Source of the DNA: Bacteroidetes bacterium UBA1947
GTDB taxonomy: Bacteria; Bacteroidota; Bacteroidia; Chitinophagales; Chitinophagaceae
Assembly: GCA_002336915.1 (NCBI GenBank)
Contig: DDET01000024.1
Span: forward strand, 11,344 to 50,928
Length of the DNA stretch: 39,585 nt
Direction of reading: 5' to 3'
Below, one piece after another: positions 39,173-39,585 of the stretch (position 1 is its first letter; each line of letters begins with the position of its first letter). Under the pieces are notes generated by a model, which saw only the letters and a program-made list of their open reading frames with translations, was not told where the DNA came from and made no database searches. The position numbers and the translations under genes were made by a program.

Positions 39173-39585
39173 ATGAAGTTGTCGCAATTCAAATTCGATC
39201 TCCCATTAAATCTAATAGCGCAACACCCCGCCAAAACACGCGAAGAAAGCCGGCTGATGATCGTTCACCGCGACAGTGGTAAAATAGAACATAAAACATT
39301 TAAAGACATCCTTGGCTACTACCACGATAAGGACGTAATGATCGTTAATAATACAAAGGTATTCCCTGCACGCCTGTATGGCCGTAAAGAGAAGACCGGT
39401 GCCAAGATAGAAGTGTTCCTGCTGCGCGAGCTGAACAAGCCTAACCGCCTCTGGGATGTGATAGTAGACCCCGCACGTAAGATACGCGTGGGCAACAAGC
39501 TATATTTTGGTGATAACGACGAGCTTATAGCTGAAGTGATAGACAACACCACATCGCGCGGCCGTACCATTCGTTTCCTGTTTGA
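39173..39585 (+). CDS. queA: tRNA preQ1(34) S-adenosylmethionine ribosyltransferase-isomerase, 5' part
   Basis: The first 137 codons of queA; the gene runs off the window. MKLSQFKFDLPLNLIAQHPA is the QueA N-terminus, followed by TREESRLMIVHRDSG, VMIVNNTKVFPARLYGRKEK and GAKIEVFLLREL, all in the expected order. QueA adds a cyclopentene-type ring to preQ1 in tRNA position 34, giving epoxyqueuosine. The enzyme is cytosolic. It is divergent from the TMEM175-type gene with a clear promoter. Confidence 0.95.
   Translation, partial: MKLSQFKFDLPLNLIAQHPAKTREESRLMIVHRDSGKIEHKTFKDILGYYHDKDVMIVNNTKVFPARLYGRKEKTGAKIEVFLLRELNKPNRLWDVIVDPARKIRVGNKLYFGDNDELIAEVIDNTTSRGRTIRFLF

Noticed and set aside
1..39585. 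CRISPR arrays, tRNA or rRNA genes, transposases, phage genes, riboswitches
   Set aside because: No regular repeat-spacer pattern, cloverleaf, transposase or phage motif, or known riboswitch fold was seen on either strand by eye; small or divergent RNAs could be missed.

Overview
The window looks like a chromosomal segment of a Bacteroidota member, most likely in the Chitinophagales/Chitinophagaceae neighbourhood. The evidence is several secreted proteins ending in the type IX secretion (T9SS) C-terminal sorting domain (PNP motif, then a beta-rich tail ending in Lys-Val-hydrophobic), a TonB-dependent receptor with a carboxypeptidase-like N-terminal domain, PorT-like barrel proteins, the DUF1800/DUF1501 pair, and many upstream regions with the Bacteroidota -7 promoter element TAnnTTTG instead of sigma70 boxes. 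The taxonomic placement is inference; no rRNA is present.

Layout. 1-144 is the 3' end of lepA. 128-2970 (minus) is a two-gene membrane operon with a GT39-like glycosyltransferase and a second polytopic protein. 3107-3904 is an AIM24/TIGR00266 protein. 4023-7346 (minus) is the DUF1800-DUF1501 operon, the latter a T9SS substrate. 7616-9691 holds a dienelactone-hydrolase-like protein that lacks key catalytic residues, a SAM methyltransferase and an AhpD-like protein. 9848-11108 is an ArsR-type repressor with two palindromic operators on its own promoter, overlapping a SRPBCC-VOC fusion gene. 11146-12196 (minus) couples a pentapeptide-repeat protein to a GyrI-like protein. 12321-13832 is an exported Met/His-rich protein. 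13833-14618 is a 0.8-kb non-coding island full of hairpins and short repeated elements.

14619-17478 is a TonB-dependent receptor followed by a response-regulator gene broken by a 2-bp frameshift. It converges on a T9SS-secreted phospholipase D-like protein (17475-18890). Small hypothetical genes, lpdA (dihydrolipoyl dehydrogenase) and a large duplicated lamin-tail-like T9SS protein follow. 24435-29094 is a tight operon for a 2-oxoacid:ferredoxin oxidoreductase: a GltD/NfnB-like flavoprotein with two ferredoxin clusters, KorA and KorB. A secreted retropepsin-like protein (29113-29640) lies 18 bp downstream. 29654-33702 holds a barrel protein, a TPR-gluzincin peptidase, and two membrane proteins. 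33824-36771 holds an internally duplicated small secreted protein and two tandem paralogous T9SS proteins, each with a strong terminator. The window closes with an M20 dipeptidase, a TMEM175-family channel and the 5' end of queA.

Most of the window is ordinary chromosomal content. I see no CRISPR array, prophage, transposase, tRNA or rRNA, and no clear evidence for a wholly new system. The points most worth checking are the pentapeptide-repeat/GyrI-like operon, the twin operators of the ArsR module with its fused target gene, the frameshifted response regulator, the hydrolase-like pseudoenzyme, and the repeat-rich island.
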